From an uncultured Clostridia bacterium (GTDB lineage: Bacteria; Bacillota; Clostridia; Oscillospirales; Acutalibacteraceae): DNA of 54,402 nt. Positions 16,704 through 25,215 of this stretch are shown here, in pieces. The DNA is taken from NCBI GenBank assembly GCA_945863885.1, contig CAMAZY010000019.1, positions 1-54,402 on the forward strand. The letters run 5' to 3'. The position numbers and the translations under genes are program-made. The notes beneath the pieces are model-generated. The model was not told the origin of the DNA and made no database searches. It was given only the letters and a program-made list of their open reading frames with translations. The stretch's first letter is position 1. Each line of letters begins with the position of its first letter.

Positions 16704-16735
16704 TAAAAAGCACCTTGCAACGGATGCAGGGTGCT
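16704..16735 (-). terminator. Terminator between the Sm-like gene and the scaffold gene
   Basis: Stem 16709-16719 with 16725-16735 (AGCACC.TGCA / TGCA.GGTGCT on the minus strand) followed by TTTTTATA. It closes the toxin-domain module from the scaffold-capsid genes downstream, so those need read-through or a further promoter that I did not find. Confidence 0.6.
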
Positions 16736-16788
16736 GATTATTGAATTTTGGGGTTAAAAGTACCGCTCAACTTTTAATGCTAATCGGA

Positions 16789-16968
16789 TTATATTAATTC
16801 AATGCTTTTAATATCATTTTCAAATAATTCAAAGTCACCGATTGATATACTTGCAACTTCAGGCGTATTATCTTGTGCCGGAATATAGTCAAAAGCTTCA
16901 CCTTCAAACTCTTTGTTGTCAGTTGTAATAATTCTGACCTTTTTTCCGTTACACTCATATAGCTTCAT
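16789..16968 (-). CDS. Sm-like (LSM) small protein, possible partner of the toxin domain
   Basis: 59 aa: MKLYECNGKKVRIITTDNKE, then FEGEAFDYIPAQDN and SISIGDFELFENDIKSIEL. The beta pattern (G-K-x-V-R-I..D-x-x-x-F-E-G, later I-x-x-I-E) is that of Sm/LSM-fold proteins sometimes found in Firmicutes prophages. The ATG at 16968 lies 14 bases inside the end of the minor head/toxin gene, so the two are tightly linked. It could be the immunity or chaperone partner of the toxin domain, or an RNA-binding protein; both are inference. Confidence 0.65.
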   Translation of the reverse strand: MKLYECNGKKVRIITTDNKEFEGEAFDYIPAQDNTPEVASISIGDFELFENDIKSIELI

Positions 16969-18538
16969 GTTTGACTCTCCTTACTGGTACAATATGTGTT
17001 CCGTGTTTTCCGTAATGAATTGCGAATCTATTTGTAGGAACAAACGCATCTGTTTCCTCATCATAAACTTCACCTATATCACAATCAACTTCGACAAATT
17101 CTTTGTTTGTCCATTTGTTATCTTTACTAAAACGAAATTCACCTGTACCGTGATACTTATTTATGAGTTCAGTTGCAACATCTAAATCTCCGTAAAGAAT
17201 GCTTTTTTTATCTTCTTTTTTATACGAGTGAGATGAAGGAATATGTTTGTTCTGATTTCCTTTATTCAAATATAATGGTAGTTCACCATTGCTGATTTTT
17301 TTTGATATTAATATTTTTTCTTTTTTTATTATATCACTTTCACCAGAAATATCAACCTTTTTCTTCCACTTTCCGACCCCGACATTGCCTAGACCGTCAA
17401 CGGTGACCCGCTCTCTCTGCTGCGGTAAATCCATAGCCTTTGAAAACCGGGTATATTCTCCGCTTGTGACCCGGTAACGACACCGGGCGGCGATAATATC
17501 ATCCTCACTCGCTCCGCCCACTTCAAGAAGGTGGATTTCCTGTCTTTGCGCCCGCATTTTCGTTTCGAGTCTTCGCTGACGCTGTAAGGCTTCGTATTTC
17601 GTGTACTGTTTGCCGCCGTATTCGACGGGAATATTCTCTTTCCGGTTCATCTCCCGAAGCTGTTCCTCCGTGTATGTCGGCTCGGATATGCCCGGAATAA
17701 CGGGGTAATAATCGTGATAACAGTTGGCTCCGCACAGTCCCGTCACCGAGCCTAAGCCGCAGACGGAAACAAGCTGCTTTTTCGTGTACCATCTGCCCTG
17801 CCACACCTGATGTGACGGACGGGCACCGCCGTGCCAGGTCACTTCGAACATATCGGTATCGAGTTCTTCGGCGTTCTGCTCGTTGATCTTCCCGGTAAGC
17901 TGTGCGATCCCGGTCATGACCGAACGGCGTGCGGCAACATCAACCCGGTTGCTCCACCCGGAGGCGTAATCGACCGTGCGAAGTCCGCTGTTCGTAAGTG
18001 CCGAAACTGCTTTTTTTATAGCAGTGTTATAATCAAAAACACCGTTCGCAATGCCGTTGATTGCATTGTCCACGGTGTCCTGATAGAATTTTCCGATTTC
18101 CGTAAAATGCACCGTTCCGTCGGCATTCCGGACGGCAAAGCCGAGAGAGCCGGAGAGATTGCGCATTTCGTTTGCGGTCTGCACCGCCGTTGCCGCTATC
18201 AGCTGTTGTAAAACGTCGTTCTTTTCAAACGGAATCTTTTTAAGTCCCGCTTTTTTATAGAGGTTGATGTCTCGTGCGTAGCCGCTTTCGATGATGTCCG
18301 AATACAGCTTCTTAACTTCATCGTCGGATAGGTTCAACGCTTTTTTGATGCGGTTTTCAATCTCTTTTTGTCCCATTCCGAGTTCACGCAGGCGGTTGAT
18401 CTGCCAGTCAGCCGAACGGGTGATTTCGCCGTTAATGCGGATCCGGCGGATGATATCCTCCATAACCTCATTTTCAAGCTGACGCATACGCTCGTCAAAG
18501 GCAGTCGAAAGAGACTCCAACTCGTTTGACGTGTACAT
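16955..18538 (-). CDS. Minor head protein with C-terminal polymorphic toxin (type 50) domain
   Basis: 527 aa. Residues 1-390 are a phage minor capsid protein 2 domain (YSDIIESGYARDINLYKKAG, VARRSVMTGIAQLTGKINEQ-like block, HGGARPSHQVWQGR), usually bound to the portal inside the head. A linker of about 25 residues leads to residues 420-527, which look like the Ntox50 polymorphic-toxin domain: NQNKHIPSSHSYK, SILYGDLDVATELINKYHGTG and AIHYGKHGTHIVPVRR, with H432, H437, H512 and H515. The DNA for the C-terminal part (about 16955-17340) is visibly AT-richer than its neighbours. The ATG overlaps the portal stop (TAATG). Confidence 0.8.
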   Translation of the reverse strand: MYTSNELESLSTAFDERMRQLENEVMEDIIRRIRINGEITRSADWQINRLRELGMGQKEIENRIKKALNLSDDEVKKLYSDIIESGYARDINLYKKAGLKKIPFEKNDVLQQLIAATAVQTANEMRNLSGSLGFAVRNADGTVHFTEIGKFYQDTVDNAINGIANGVFDYNTAIKKAVSALTNSGLRTVDYASGWSNRVDVAARRSVMTGIAQLTGKINEQNAEELDTDMFEVTWHGGARPSHQVWQGRWYTKKQLVSVCGLGSVTGLCGANCYHDYYPVIPGISEPTYTEEQLREMNRKENIPVEYGGKQYTKYEALQRQRRLETKMRAQRQEIHLLEVGGASEDDIIAARCRYRVTSGEYTRFSKAMDLPQQRERVTVDGLGNVGVGKWKKKVDISGESDIIKKEKILISKKISNGELPLYLNKGNQNKHIPSSHSYKKEDKKSILYGDLDVATELINKYHGTGEFRFSKDNKWTNKEFVEVDCDIGEVYDEETDAFVPTNRFAIHYGKHGTHIVPVRRVKHEAI

Positions 18539-19905
18539 TATTCAATGACCTCGGCGGAGCCTTCGGCAATTTTCGCTTTCGCCGTTTTTTCGTCCTCTCC
18601 GTACCATTTCATGCGGTACTCATACGGCTGCATGATGCCCAGTGAGATATCCTGAATATCCTGTTTCCGTTCCGTTTCCTCATCGGTGAGAATACTGTCG
18701 GAAAACGAGCAGGTAAATTCATAATTCGTAGTCAGCCGTCCGTTATAGAACGCAAGTCCCCGGCAGAAGTCCTCCAGGCATTTTTTGAGGTTCGTTTCAA
18801 TCGCATTGACCCGGTTATATTTACGCTGTTTGGCGTGTTTGATTTCCGTTGCCGTCTTTTCGACAACGTTGATATCGGACAGATCGCCGTAGGACAAGCC
18901 AACGTTGAATTCGATATTGCGCTTGATCTGATCAAGACCGTTGATGATGTTCCCGTCACGGAACTCCGGCGAAAACTCCTTGTACAGGTCGCCGTTGTCT
19001 GTTTCGAGGTTCAAGCCCCGGTAAAGACGCTTGTTCAGTTTCGGTGCTTCAAAAACGGTTCTGCCATTACTGTCTGTTGTGCTTGTCGGTCTTAAAGCCG
19101 TACTGTCAACATTGATTGCCCGCTCTCCGCTTTCAAACTCCCATTCAAGCCTACCGAACTGCACGTCAGCTTTTTTGATCAGCTCAATTGCGCTGTCGAA
19201 AACCGAAACGCCGCAAAACGTTCCGTCAATTTCGTTCTTGATCGGGTTGCGGTAATAGCCGAAATCAACCTCGGTCATCTTCGGGTACAGAATTTCTTCC
19301 GGGAGTGACGCCCACTCGTCAACCTCGGCAAGCGGACACGGCGAACCGATGTTCTTTTCACTTGATGAATGATAGGCGAAATTTGAAATCCGAAGCCCCT
19401 GATTCGTCAATTCGTGGCGTTCAAAACGGAAATAAAAGCTTGAATCGGAAATCTTTTTTACACCGATAAAAACAACATCCGTGAGCCGTCCGTCCTGACG
19501 GAACGAAACCGGGATAAACCGGTCAGCGGTCACAAATTCGGCTTTATCTTCCCCGAGTGGCTTAATGATAAAAGAACCGGCGGCAAGTCCTGCCTGAAGA
19601 TTCTCGTTAAGCCCTGACAGCACAAAAGCCTTGAGCATTTCGTCAAGCTTTTCGTCCGAGACGGAAACCTCAAGCTCCGAAAGAGCCGTGTCGGCAAACT
19701 CCCGGCAGATTCCCTGTTCAAGCCGTAGCGACTTCACATAGTCGTCAAGCCATGGGGCTTCTCCCCGGTACATTTTCAGCCACCCGCTGATTTTCTCTGT
19801 CATGGCGTCCGTGATAACCGGCTCGGTGCCGACGACGCTTTTCATGTCTCTTTTATTAAAAATGGCGGTCACCTTCTTTACAAAATCAATGATTCGCTTA
19901 AACAC
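18538..19905 (-). CDS. Portal protein
   Basis: 455 aa. Forms the dodecameric ring at the packaging vertex. Opens MFKRIIDFVKKVTAIFNKRD; contains LRLEQGICREFADTALSELE, the central SAIELIKKADVQFGRLEWEFE segment and the C-terminal FNVGLSYGDLSDINVVEKTATEI motif, typical of A118/SPP1-like portals. It overlaps the terminase gene by 8 bases and the minor head gene by a TAATG. Confidence 0.9.
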   Translation of the reverse strand: MFKRIIDFVKKVTAIFNKRDMKSVVGTEPVITDAMTEKISGWLKMYRGEAPWLDDYVKSLRLEQGICREFADTALSELEVSVSDEKLDEMLKAFVLSGLNENLQAGLAAGSFIIKPLGEDKAEFVTADRFIPVSFRQDGRLTDVVFIGVKKISDSSFYFRFERHELTNQGLRISNFAYHSSSEKNIGSPCPLAEVDEWASLPEEILYPKMTEVDFGYYRNPIKNEIDGTFCGVSVFDSAIELIKKADVQFGRLEWEFESGERAINVDSTALRPTSTTDSNGRTVFEAPKLNKRLYRGLNLETDNGDLYKEFSPEFRDGNIINGLDQIKRNIEFNVGLSYGDLSDINVVEKTATEIKHAKQRKYNRVNAIETNLKKCLEDFCRGLAFYNGRLTTNYEFTCSFSDSILTDEETERKQDIQDISLGIMQPYEYRMKWYGEDEKTAKAKIAEGSAEVIE

Positions 19906-21544
19906 CTTTTCTCCTCCAGAGCCGTTCGGTTGCGTACCGTACAGCGTCGATTACATGGTCGTTTCCGTCGGGATAGCCGGAAATGACGTTGCCGTCCTTA
20001 TCCCGTTCATACTCATAGTTTAAAAATTCGTCGCAGGCAACCGGACAGCGTCTGTTGTCAACGACAATCGAGCGTAGCGACTGCAGCCATTTATACGAAT
20101 ATTCACGGCTTCCGGGTCCTTTCTTCGCTTCCTTGGCAAGCAAGCCGTACGCCTTGTAGTCTCCGACGCTCTTTTTTTCGGCGCTGTCGCAGGTCACGAT
20201 ATCGTTGCCCGTAATACCGAGCGAAAACAGCTTGTCCGCCGTCTGACGATTGCTTTGCTTGTTACAGGTGAATTCCTGAAAGACATACAACGTATGCTGT
20301 GACGGCTCATAATGGACACGGACAAACGCATATAAATCCGGGAACCAGCCCCAGTCAACGCCGTTATAGATGTGGTCAAACCTTGCGATTTCCTCGTCTG
20401 TGATTTCACGAACCGTGACATTGTCAAATACATTGCCTCCGCTTCCGTTTGCGACACCCATGTATTCATTTTCGTAAGCGGTCGGATTTGTCTCTTTCAA
20501 AAACTCGGCATCGTCTAAAAATTTCTTGCCGAGCCATTTTTTCGGAACCGTCCGATAATCGCTTTCAGTGACAAGCCTGTCCTGACGGGGAATTTTGATA
20601 TATTTATTCGCCCAGTTCTGCGCCGATTTCGGCGGGTTAAAGGACTTGAATTTATACGCCTTATCGCCGCCACGGATGACCGACTGCTCGATTTTACGGA
20701 CAGCCTCTTCTCCGCAGAACTGGTCAAGCTCTTCGAACCATACAACGCCGATATACCCGAAAGGCGGCTTGATCGACTTGATTTTATTCGGATCGTCTGC
20801 CCCTCTGAAGTATATTTTCTGCCCCGTAGAGACACGGGTGATTTCGAGCGGGGATTTTGTTGCCGTAAACTCTCCGTCAAGCGAAAGCGCGGAAATTGCC
20901 CATAAAATCTGATTGTACACGGAGTCTTTCAGCGTATTGCTGACCTGACGGAACACACAGGCATGCAGCTCGTCATTTTTCATCAGGATATCAACAAGAA
21001 GCAAGGACACGAACGACGATTTCGTCGAGCCTCTTCCGCCCGGAAAGATATATTCCGAATGCTCATACTCCGCCACATCAAAAAGCACCGACGAGAACGC
21101 CGGCGCAATCATATCCGCCCGAATGCCTGCATACGGTGTAACTTCCACGGCAGGCGGTTCAACCTTTTTCTTTTCGAGTCGGATTTTCTCGTTTTCATAC
21201 TTGATTTTCTGCTTGAGGTAAGCGTCGTCACGAATGATCGAACGAAGCTCTTTGACCGCCGCAACATCGCCTTGCTTTGCCTTTGCCAGCACGGCGGCAT
21301 TCACCACAAGCATATTATTCAAAAATTCAGGGTCAATGCTGTTGACATCAACGCCTTGATTGACTAAAAATTCATAGTCCGTCTGATTCGTCGGCGGAAG
21401 CTTCAGAAGCTCTTCCATGACCGCTTTCATGTCCCGCTTTTTCCGTCGGGATTCACCGGACTTTTTTCCGCCTTCGGAGCAAATTTCTCTCTGTTCGCTC
21501 TCTGTTCGTTCTGAAAAAGGTATTAAATTCTTCTCATTCGCCAT
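19898..21544 (-). CDS. Terminase with large-subunit motor and fused N-terminal small-subunit-like domain
   Basis: 548 aa. Residues about 130-548 are a PBSX-type large terminase: Walker A-like GGRGSTKSS (about 171-179), Walker B VVWFEELD, coupling and nuclease parts with NGVDWGWFPD, CDSAEKKSVGDYK and NDHVIDAVRYATERL. Residues 1-125 (GGKKSGESRRKKRDMKAV, helical and basic) look like a small-terminase or packaging-site binding region, and no separate small-subunit gene precedes it. It packages DNA into the head through the portal. Confidence 0.9.
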   Translation of the reverse strand: MANEKNLIPFSERTESEQREICSEGGKKSGESRRKKRDMKAVMEELLKLPPTNQTDYEFLVNQGVDVNSIDPEFLNNMLVVNAAVLAKAKQGDVAAVKELRSIIRDDAYLKQKIKYENEKIRLEKKKVEPPAVEVTPYAGIRADMIAPAFSSVLFDVAEYEHSEYIFPGGRGSTKSSFVSLLLVDILMKNDELHACVFRQVSNTLKDSVYNQILWAISALSLDGEFTATKSPLEITRVSTGQKIYFRGADDPNKIKSIKPPFGYIGVVWFEELDQFCGEEAVRKIEQSVIRGGDKAYKFKSFNPPKSAQNWANKYIKIPRQDRLVTESDYRTVPKKWLGKKFLDDAEFLKETNPTAYENEYMGVANGSGGNVFDNVTVREITDEEIARFDHIYNGVDWGWFPDLYAFVRVHYEPSQHTLYVFQEFTCNKQSNRQTADKLFSLGITGNDIVTCDSAEKKSVGDYKAYGLLAKEAKKGPGSREYSYKWLQSLRSIVVDNRRCPVACDEFLNYEYERDKDGNVISGYPDGNDHVIDAVRYATERLWRRKGV

Positions 21545-21676
21545 CTCACCACCTCAGGAAAGTTTATCTATGTAAAGTCAATTAAAATCAGTGCCGCCCC
21601 GAAAGGCGGCTATGTAAAAGGAGGGTAAACGCAAAAAGGCGGCGGATCTGCCTTCCGTCACCTTTTCACATTTTAC

Positions 21677-21721
21677 AGTATAGCACGGGGTAATACTGCC
21701 ATTCAATGCCATTTACTGCCA
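21677..21721 (-). promoter_or_regulatory. Late promoter with three 10-bp direct repeats
   Basis: On the minus strand TATACT (21677-21682) is preceded by three tandem repeats TGGCAGTATT, TGGCATTGAA and TGGCAGTAAA (21692-21721). The repeats lie one helical turn apart in the -35 region, where a consensus -35 is poor (TTGAAT, 18-base spacing). The nearest structural gene downstream is the terminase. This is the expected place for a late-gene activator to bind. Confidence 0.55.
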
Positions 21722-22123
21722 ACTTTCAGAAAATCTGATATTTTTCAGTGCGCTTCTATGGACTCTATGTACCTGCGTTTCCGAAAAATTCATCTTCTCC
21801 ATAATTTCTTCCCACTTCATAAACTCGATATACCGAAGCGTCAGAAGAAGATTTTCGTCCGGGTCTTTCACCTTTTTAATCGTGCTGCGTATTTCGGAAA
21901 GCAAATCTATGTAGCGGTCGGTTTCTTCGTTTATCTTCTGCTTGAGAGCGATAATTTTCAAGATAATCTGCTCGGTGCTGTTCTTTTCTCCGCTTTGCAC
22001 CTTTTCGCCAAAGTTCACCGTCACGCTTGTCGCTTTGGCTTCAAGGGCTTCGACCTGTCTTAAATTGCTTTCGATTTTATCATTCAGCCTGTATGCTTGA
22101 TTGAGATATTCCTTCGCTGTCAC
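21713..22123 (-). CDS. DUF1492 / ArpU-like late transcription regulator
   Basis: 136 aa. Helical N-terminal half, then a sigma-70 region-4-like helix-turn-helix at about 95-136: LLTLRYIEFMKWEEIMEKMNF and SETQVHRVHRSALKNI. DUF1492/ArpU-type proteins stand at the end of the early region and are thought to switch on late genes. Its stop overlaps the first of the three repeats at the late promoter. The ATG overlaps the RusA stop. Confidence 0.75.
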   Translation of the reverse strand: MTAKEYLNQAYRLNDKIESNLRQVEALEAKATSVTVNFGEKVQSGEKNSTEQIILKIIALKQKINEETDRYIDLLSEIRSTIKKVKDPDENLLLTLRYIEFMKWEEIMEKMNFSETQVHRVHRSALKNIRFSESWQ

Positions 22124-22518
22124 CCTATCACCTCCGCAAAGATAAAGATTCCCGGTTTTTCCGCCCAGAACTTTTCGACAATCTCACTTGCTACAAGTGC
22201 GTCGTCTTTCCAGAATCCGCAGGCGGTCATCACGTCTTTGAGAAGCTTCTGAAGATTGTCGGTGTCGGGCTTCGTTGTCTTGTATTCGCCGTCCTTGTGT
22301 TTTGCGGTAATCGGAAAGCACCACTTGACGACGAGCCTTACCGCACCCGTGAGCGGCTTTTTCGGCGCATGAGGTGCGATGTATGCCGTCAGCTTGTTTC
22401 TTGCGTCCGCAAGCTCAGGCGGTTCGTAGAAAACCGGCTTACCGTGAGCAAAGGCGATTTTCTTTTCCTGATGCGTCACAGTCGGCGGTATCATCGGCAG
22501 GAAAAATTTAATCATCAT
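22120..22518 (-). CDS. rusA: RusA-family Holliday junction resolvase
   Basis: 132 aa from ATG at 22518 after AGGAG. Resolves four-way DNA junctions before packaging. Contains FFLPMIPPTVTHQEKK, then KPDTDNLQKLLKD with the catalytic aspartates and FWKDDALV, the RusA signature. An earlier in-frame start (22533) has no binding site. Its stop overlaps the DUF1492 start. Confidence 0.88.
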   Translation of the reverse strand: MMIKFFLPMIPPTVTHQEKKIAFAHGKPVFYEPPELADARNKLTAYIAPHAPKKPLTGAVRLVVKWCFPITAKHKDGEYKTTKPDTDNLQKLLKDVMTACGFWKDDALVASEIVEKFWAEKPGIFIFAEVIG

Positions 22519-22699
22519 CTGCACTCCTGACATTTACTCCCTCATCATCAGCTTTGACAAGCAAATCAGAAATTGACTCACCAGCCAAAAGAACCGCACA
22601 TTCCTCATACTTTTTGCTAAACCATGCGCAATTGTGTTCCTTGCAGTCGTTATTGGTAAACGGACAACGGTTGTCATTATCTATTTTCGAAATATTCAT
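22508..22699 (-). CDS. Small cysteine-containing phage protein
   Basis: 63 aa, MNISKIDNDNRCPFTNNDCK followed by EHNCAWF, then a helical acidic part. Three cysteines and a histidine in the first 25 residues could bind zinc. Preceded by AAAGGAG and overlapping the RusA start. Family not recognised beyond similar small early phage proteins. Confidence 0.65.
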   Translation of the reverse strand: MNISKIDNDNRCPFTNNDCKEHNCAWFSKKYEECAVLLAGESISDLLVKADDEGVNVRSADDD

Positions 22700-22732
22700 A
22701 AAAAACTCCTTTCTGAAAAATTGCTTTTGTCA

Positions 22733-22960
22733 CCGTCTTGCATGGTAGGGGGATAACGCTCAGCTTACAGCGTTATCCTACCAACATGCGTGACGGAGTG
22801 CGGCGGGGGTTACTCTACCCTTTAGGGTAATGGTATCCGCCGCCGAACGGGAGAACCATAATTTTATGGTCGCCGCCGAACTGCGGACACCATGATTGTT
22901 TATGGTTGCCGCCGAGACGGGGAAACCATAAAATGTATGGTTGCCGCCGACGGATTATTG
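22733..22960. repeat. Cruciform and four 36-bp iterons: candidate phage origin or regulatory RNA region
   Basis: No gene between 22700 and 22954. Arms 22733-22760 and 22769-22796 form a long imperfect palindrome (perfect AACGCT / AGCGTT core). Then four repeats of about 36 bp start at 22830, 22866, 22902 and 22937, each with ATGGT..GCCGCCGA; the junctions ACCATAA..TTATGGT are themselves small palindromes. It lies directly after the primase-helicase gene. Replication-origin function is inferred from iterons plus cruciform; a structured RNA is the alternative. Confidence 0.6.
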
Positions 22961-25204
22961 TTCATCACATGGATAAACTTTGTTTGTTGTTTTGTCTATT
23001 TCGTAATTAAAACGCTTGATCCAATCGCGCAGTGTTCGCTCTGGTATTTCCTTTTTTGTTTTAGGATCAATCAAAGCTTGTTGAAGTTCTTTAAAAGTCG
23101 GTGCATCTTCAAAAGAACAAGTGTTATATGCGTTTTCAAATCTGATTCTTTTGTCCTCACGTTTTTTTGAAGCATTTGTTTTTCTTTTCTCGGACGCTTT
23201 TTGCCACGGAAGCTTTTCCTCTGTTGATATATCTTTCAGCACACCGCTTTCGTCGACTTTATGTACAGGATAATCAAACCAAAGGTTTAGCGGCGGAAAC
23301 TTCGGGAATTCTCTGAGCGTGCCCTCGATTCGCCATGCGGTTTTCGCTGTTACGCTTTTCTCCGCTTCATGAATTTCTGCATCGATAAGCGAAAGCGTCT
23401 GTTTCGGCAGCTTTTGTCGGCAGTAATCACGCATCCCCTTTGCCGAGCATAAATCGTCCTGTGATACGTCACCCTGCCATCTGTCGCCGAAAAAGCGGTT
23501 GAGATACTTCATGCATATCTTTATGACTTCCTCGTCCTCGGCAAAGGTGCGTACGCTGTCGGGGATTTCAAGCTCGATCAAGTCTAAAAGGGCGTCGGGG
23601 TCACGGGCAAATACACCGGAGCCGGACGCTCTGTCCATGGAGCGTTTTCCGCCCTGTGCGCCCTTTGAATGATGATGACAGTAAATTACGGCACAGGAAA
23701 GCTCGGTGCAGACCTTGTCAAACTGATTGCAGAATAATGCCATCTGGTCGGCACTGTTTTCATCCCCCGTGATAACCTTGTAAATCGGGTCAATGATGAT
23801 TGCGATGTAGTTTTTCTTGGCGGCTCTGCGAATCAGCTTCGGCGCCAGCTTGTCCATCGGAATACTGCGTCCTCGAAGATTCCATATATCAATATTCCTG
23901 AGGTTTTCGGGCTTGATTTTTGATGCCGTATAAACGTCCTTGAAGCGGTGCAGGCATGACGCACGGTCAAGCTCAAGATTAACATACATCACTTTGCCTT
24001 TGGCACAGTTGAAGCCGAGCCACGGCTTGCCCTCGGCGATACTGATACAAAGCTCGATAAGAGCGTAAGACTTACCGGCTTTTGACGGTCCGGCAACAAG
24101 CATTTTGTGCCCTTGCCGGAGTACGCCGTCAATCAGAGAGGGAGCAAGCGGCGGCAGATTGTTGAAATAATCGTCTAATGTTTCGGGGTCAGGCAAATCG
24201 TCGTTGATGCTTTCGATCCATTCTTTCCACTCGGCAAACGAGGGCTTGCCGATGTTGGTATCGACGATGAACTGTAGCTTGTCTCCACGCTTTACACCGG
24301 GAAGCCGTGACAGCCTTGACGGGTTACGGTTCTGCGTGTCGAGCGTTAAACCGTTCTTTTTGCAGACAGCGTAAATATAGTCAACACGCTTGCGATATTC
24401 GGCATAATCGGCGGCTTCCACCCGGACAATGGCGTGAAGGCTCTTTCCGCCCGAGTAGACAAGCACGGCAACAGGTAATTCCAGTTCACGGATAAGGGCG
24501 TTCTGACGGTCGATTTCAAGGGTATCGGATTCAACGAGAGCATAACGGAAATCGGTCACATTCTCGTTTTTCACGCCTTTGCCGTCAAGGGGATTGAATC
24601 TGATCCATGCGCCTGCATTTTCGTTGCAGTCGCCGATAACCGCACCGATGTCGCCTTTGCACTTAGCAAGCTCGGAAAGAAGCTCTCCGGCTGTTTTGGT
24701 ATAACTGCCCTTTGTCGGAAGAAATTTGCCGTCCTTTTCCCATGTTTCGGTGACAAAACCGACGGTTTCCGTTGAATCAAACAGCGTTTCAAGGTAGGTC
24801 GTAAGCTCTTTTACCGGATCTATTCTTTTCGGCGGCTGAATCTCTTTCGATTCTACCCAGTTTTTGTCGATGACCACATAATCGTCCGACCTGCCTCCGA
24901 TTTCATCGTCCCAGTCAAGTTCACGGCTTTCTCCTCCTGATTCGAAGCCGCCGTCATACGCCATCTGCATAACGGTCGCCATGGTGACATTCTGACCAGA
25001 AGCGCCGGAAAAGGTTTTCCATTTACTTTCACATTCGCCCGGGTGATAGCGGCTGTCGTCACGGCTCCATTTATCCCAGATTTCGCACGAAAAACCGCCG
25101 TCCTTAAGTGCCATACCGACGGATACCCATTCCTGATAGGACAGCGATCTGACATCAATAAAAGACAGGATTTCTTCGATATTTTCGTTTGTTATGTTTA
25201 ACAT
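22955..25204 (-). CDS. Phage primase-helicase (PriCT-2 / RepA-type ATPase)
   Basis: 749 aa. N-terminal PriCT-2-like domain at about 10-85 (SLSYQEWVSVGMALK..., WDKWSRDDSRYHPGECESKW), then a linker with LDWDDEI, a primase-like part at about 170-330 (ALVESDTLEIDRQ, PVAVLVYSGGKSLHAIV), and a RepA/AAA_25 ATPase at about 365-600 with Walker A GPSKAGKS and Walker B AIIIDPIY. The C-terminus resembles a winged-helix or regulatory region. Starts replication of the phage genome. An iteron region follows the gene. Confidence 0.85.
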   Translation of the reverse strand: MLNITNENIEEILSFIDVRSLSYQEWVSVGMALKDGGFSCEIWDKWSRDDSRYHPGECESKWKTFSGASGQNVTMATVMQMAYDGGFESGGESRELDWDDEIGGRSDDYVVIDKNWVESKEIQPPKRIDPVKELTTYLETLFDSTETVGFVTETWEKDGKFLPTKGSYTKTAGELLSELAKCKGDIGAVIGDCNENAGAWIRFNPLDGKGVKNENVTDFRYALVESDTLEIDRQNALIRELELPVAVLVYSGGKSLHAIVRVEAADYAEYRKRVDYIYAVCKKNGLTLDTQNRNPSRLSRLPGVKRGDKLQFIVDTNIGKPSFAEWKEWIESINDDLPDPETLDDYFNNLPPLAPSLIDGVLRQGHKMLVAGPSKAGKSYALIELCISIAEGKPWLGFNCAKGKVMYVNLELDRASCLHRFKDVYTASKIKPENLRNIDIWNLRGRSIPMDKLAPKLIRRAAKKNYIAIIIDPIYKVITGDENSADQMALFCNQFDKVCTELSCAVIYCHHHSKGAQGGKRSMDRASGSGVFARDPDALLDLIELEIPDSVRTFAEDEEVIKICMKYLNRFFGDRWQGDVSQDDLCSAKGMRDYCRQKLPKQTLSLIDAEIHEAEKSVTAKTAWRIEGTLREFPKFPPLNLWFDYPVHKVDESGVLKDISTEEKLPWQKASEKRKTNASKKREDKRIRFENAYNTCSFEDAPTFKELQQALIDPKTKKEIPERTLRDWIKRFNYEIDKTTNKVYPCDEQ

Positions 25205-25215
25205 TTACTCTCCTT

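Noticed and set aside
22830-22955. Four repeats at about 36 bp, which at first look like a CRISPR array
   Set aside because: The spacing is the full period, the repeats are imperfect and no unique spacers of 30-40 bases separate them; no cas genes are near.
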